Source: Klebsiella sp. RIT-PI-d (GTDB taxonomy: Bacteria; Pseudomonadota; Gammaproteobacteria; Enterobacterales; Enterobacteriaceae). From it: a DNA stretch of 64,000 nucleotides. A program made the translations under genes and the position numbers. The stretch is from contig NZ_LGIT01000004.1 in the NCBI RefSeq assembly GCF_001187865.1, positions 372,001-436,000 of the forward strand, given 5' to 3'. How positions within the stretch are numbered: the stretch's first letter is position 1; the number at the start of each line of letters is the position of its first letter. This document shows, piece by piece, positions 61,921 through 64,000 of this stretch. The notes beneath the pieces were generated by a model that was not told the origin of the DNA, did not search any database, and saw only the letters and a program-made list of their open reading frames with translations.

Positions 61921-62682
61921 ATGGCTACGCACTTTGCAAGAGGGACTCTTGGCGACGCTTATCGCCTTTCAACCCGCCTTTCTTCAGCCTGTCATCAGCA
62001 GGCACGGCGGCTGCCGGAACACCGTCAGTCACGTTATCTGGCTTCCCGGGCGCTGCTCGCTGAACTGCTGTTTATGTTATACGGAATCGGTGAACTGCCG
62101 GACATGGCTGTTTTGCCCGGCGGCAGACCGGCTTTTGTTGATCCCACACTCCCCCAATTTTCTATCGCGTATGCCGGAAATATTGCCGGTGTAGCGTTAA
62201 CTACCGAAGGCGACTGTGGCCTTGCGCTCGCCCTTCAGCGTACGTTGCCAGGCACACACCCGGCGCATCTGCCTGAACGCTATCACTTCACCAGCAATGA
62301 AGCGCTGTGGATTAATAATCAAAACGATCCCTATGAAGCCCGAATCCAGCTGCTGGCGCTGCGCCGGAGCATAGTAAAACTGACGGGCAACATGGAGAGC
62401 GATACTCAGGGATTACAACTGCTGCCGGGTGCAGGACGATTGCGGACAGGTAATGCCGTGCACGTTGAAGCCATATGCGACGCTGAAGCTGTGCTGGTAT
62501 GGTCAGTCGCAGCCACGCCGGCAATTGAACGCCTGAAAGTCTGGGAGCATAACGGTCAGGGGAGCTGGCGCTGCCTGCCGGACACCCAAGTGCGCGCCAA
62601 TGAACCTTCCGGCCGCCTGATGCGGTTTACCAGTATAACGGCTGAAAAAATGGTTACACTTAACGAATACGATCAAAACTAA
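61921..62682 (+). CDS. yieE: YieE, phosphopantetheinyl-transferase-like protein
   Basis: 253 residues from ATG 61921 (GGAGCG upstream). Full-length match to E. coli YieE, which is placed in the Sfp-type phosphopantetheinyl transferase superfamily. The metal-binding stretch that reads GxDxE in active enzymes is GLALAL here (both acidic residues replaced by Ala), and the K-E-A helix is also weak, so catalytic activity is doubtful. Role unknown. Next gene is yieF. Confidence 0.88.
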   Translation: MATHFARGTLGDAYRLSTRLSSACHQQARRLPEHRQSRYLASRALLAELLFMLYGIGELPDMAVLPGGRPAFVDPTLPQFSIAYAGNIAGVALTTEGDCGLALALQRTLPGTHPAHLPERYHFTSNEALWINNQNDPYEARIQLLALRRSIVKLTGNMESDTQGLQLLPGAGRLRTGNAVHVEAICDAEAVLVWSVAATPAIERLKVWEHNGQGSWRCLPDTQVRANEPSGRLMRFTSITAEKMVTLNEYDQN

Positions 62683-62706
62683 TCTCCACCACACGAAGGA
62701 GCTATG

Positions 62707-63273
62707 ATGTCTGATACGGTGAATGTTGTTACGTTATTAGGAAGCCTGCGTAAAGGATCGTTTAATGCGATGGTCGCGCGGACGCTGCCGAAAATCGCTC
62801 CGGCAGGTATGCAGGTCAGTGCGCTGCCGTCAATTGGTGATATTCCGCTGTACGATGCAGACGTACAGGAAGAAGAAGGCTTTCCGGCGACTGTAGAAGC
62901 GCTGGCTGAACAAATTCGCCAGGCAGACGGTGTGGTTATCGTGACGCCGGAATATAACTACTCTGTACCGGGCGGGCTAAAAAATGCCATCGACTGGCTG
63001 TCCCGCCTGCCCGATCAGCCACTGGCCGGAAAACCCGTGCTGATCCAGACCAGCTCAATGGGTGTCATTGGCGGTGCGCGCTGTCAGTATCATCTGCGTC
63101 AAATTCTGGTCTTTCTTGACGCGATGGTTATGAATAAGCCGGAGTTTATGGGCGGTGCAATCCAGAACAAGGTGGATGCGCAAACGGGTGAGGTTGTCGA
63201 TCAGAGCACCCTGGATCACCTGACAGGTCAGCTGACCGCATTTGCCGATTTTATCGAGCGGGTTAAAGCCTGA
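62707..63273 (+). CDS. yieF: NAD(P)H-dependent FMN quinone/chromate reductase YieF
   Basis: 188 residues of the flavodoxin-like NADPH-dependent FMN reductase family (ChrR/YieF). FMN phosphate loop LGSLRKGSFN and isoalloxazine contact TPEYNYSVPGG. Reduces quinones and some metals by two electrons. ATG 62707 follows ATG 62704; GAAGGAG lies upstream. Confidence 0.97.
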   Translation: MSDTVNVVTLLGSLRKGSFNAMVARTLPKIAPAGMQVSALPSIGDIPLYDADVQEEEGFPATVEALAEQIRQADGVVIVTPEYNYSVPGGLKNAIDWLSRLPDQPLAGKPVLIQTSSMGVIGGARCQYHLRQILVFLDAMVMNKPEFMGGAIQNKVDAQTGEVVDQSTLDHLTGQLTAFADFIERVKA

Positions 63274-63278
63274 TAAGT

Positions 63279-63309
63279 ATTCGCCTTCTCACCGAGTGAG
63301 AAGGCGAAT
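63279..63309. terminator. Palindromic terminator between yieF and adeP
   Basis: ATTCGCCTTCTCAC-CGA-GTGAGAAGGCGAAT, a 14-bp perfect stem between convergent genes. Confidence 0.7.
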
Positions 63310-63315
63310 TAGCGC

Positions 63316-64000
63316 TTAGTGTGCGTCGATAAATACAATTTTCAGCACAAACAGTAACGCCACAATAATGACGCACGGGCTGAGATCGCGCAGACGCCCC
63401 GTCCCTATCTTCATCACGCAATAAGAAATAAAGCCCAGCGCGATGCCTTCAGTAATCGAGAAACTAAACGGCATCATTACGGCGGTAATAAACGCCGGAA
63501 CGGATTCCGTCAGGTCTTCCCATTTCACACGCGCCAGGCTTGAGGTCATCAGGACGCCAACGTAAATCAGCGCACCTGCCGCGGCATAAGAAGGAACCAT
63601 GCCAGCCAGCGGTGAGAGGAAAATGACCAGCAGGAACAGGATGCCGACGACGACAGCGGTTAAACCGGTGCGACCGCCAACGGAAACGCCGGAAGAAGAT
63701 TCGATATACGCGGTCACCGACGAGGTTCCGATGAACGCGCCTGCGACGGAAGAGATGCTGTCGACATACAGCGCCTGCTTCATGCGCGGGAATTTCCCTT
63801 TCTCGTCTGCCAGGCCGGCTTTATCGGTTACGCCAATCAGAGTACCGGAAGAGTCGAACAGGTTAACCAGCATGAAGGAGAAGATCACCCCGGCGAGGCC
63901 CAGGTTGAATGAACCGGCTAAATCAACGTGACCAATTACTGTGCTAACGCTTGGCGGGGCGGAAACAATCCCCTGATAGTGAACATCGCCCAGCATCCAG
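63316..64000 (-). CDS. adeP: Adenine permease AdeP (C-terminal half; runs off the window)
   Basis: The visible 228 or so residues are the C-terminal half of an AzgA-type (NCS2-related) purine transporter, ending FVLKIVFIDAH. Features: FSFMLVNLFDSSGTLIGVTD with the conserved Asp, and SSVTAYIESSSGVSVGGRTG. Position and sequence match E. coli AdeP (YieG), a high-affinity adenine:H+ symporter. The start lies beyond 64000. Confidence 0.95.
   Translation of the reverse strand, partial: WMLGDVHYQGIVSAPPSVSTVIGHVDLAGSFNLGLAGVIFSFMLVNLFDSSGTLIGVTDKAGLADEKGKFPRMKQALYVDSISSVAGAFIGTSSVTAYIESSSGVSVGGRTGLTAVVVGILFLLVIFLSPLAGMVPSYAAAGALIYVGVLMTSSLARVKWEDLTESVPAFITAVMMPFSFSITEGIALGFISYCVMKIGTGRLRDLSPCVIIVALLFVLKIVFIDAH

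Overview
The window is chromosomal DNA of an enterobacterium of the Citrobacter/Salmonella/Escherichia group. Gene order follows the E. coli K-12 backbone from xanP through yicH-yicI-selC, nlpA-yicL-nepI-yicN, ilvBN-ivbL-istR-tisB, yidF-yidG-yidH-yidI, yidE-ibpBA-yidQ-yidR, dgo, yidA, gyrB-recF-dnaN-dnaA-rpmH-rnpA-yidD-yidC-mnmE, and ends in yieE-yieF-adeP. Several traits point away from E. coli and towards Citrobacter or a close relative: no tnaCAB after mnmE (expected indole-negative), a Salmonella-type deoQKPX deoxyribose cluster, a rhuM gene at selC as in Salmonella SPI-3, and a BlrP1-type blue-light phosphodiesterase best known from Klebsiella. The species call is an inference.

Layout. 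1-5.7 kb: xanthine permease (truncated at the window edge), AsmA-like yicH whose stop codon lies inside a palindromic repeat, and alpha-xylosidase yicI without its usual transporter yicJ. 5.98-19.2 kb: the selC to nlpA/yicL hotspot, the interval that holds SPI-3 in Salmonella. Here it carries rhuM bounded by a duplicated selC 3' end, the scar of a second rhuM copy, a ribbon-helix-helix protein, a SymE-like toxin, a hydrolase/MerR pair around a palindrome, a CirA-like TonB receptor with a Fur-like site, a membrane diguanylate cyclase convergent with a BLUF-EAL phosphodiesterase, a LysR regulator, a second-type NhaA antiporter and nlpA. 19.3-32.4 kb: yicL, a LacI-controlled lactose/cellobiose-family PTS with a LamB/ScrY-like porin but no glycosidase, nepI, yicN, deoQKPX and an AT-rich orphan gene resembling GT52/polysialyltransferase-type sialyltransferases.

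32.7-51 kb: ilvBN with its leader peptide ivbL and attenuator; an intact istR/tisB SOS toxin module (LexA box, antisense RNA, 29-residue toxin, both pairing sites visible); an EamA exporter where E. coli has emrD; yid genes; ibpAB with a sigma-32 promoter and ROSE thermometer; and a dgoRKAD operon that continues into a non-DgoT MFS transporter and a D-2-hydroxyacid dehydrogenase. 51-64 kb: the conserved dnaA neighbourhood. dnaA-dnaN-recF-gyrB run on the minus strand and rpmH-rnpA-yidD-yidC-mnmE on the plus strand, diverging from a 590-bp control region with a perfect DnaA box. The window closes with yieE (its phosphopantetheinyl-transferase metal site is degraded), yieF and the C-terminal half of adeP.

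Functionally the accessory genes fall into three groups: scavenging (deoxyribose, PTS sugar, galactonate, purines, iron), signalling (c-di-GMP made and broken by neighbours, one of them light-gated), and mobile or toxin-type remnants at selC. No integrase, transposase, CRISPR array or rRNA operon was seen.
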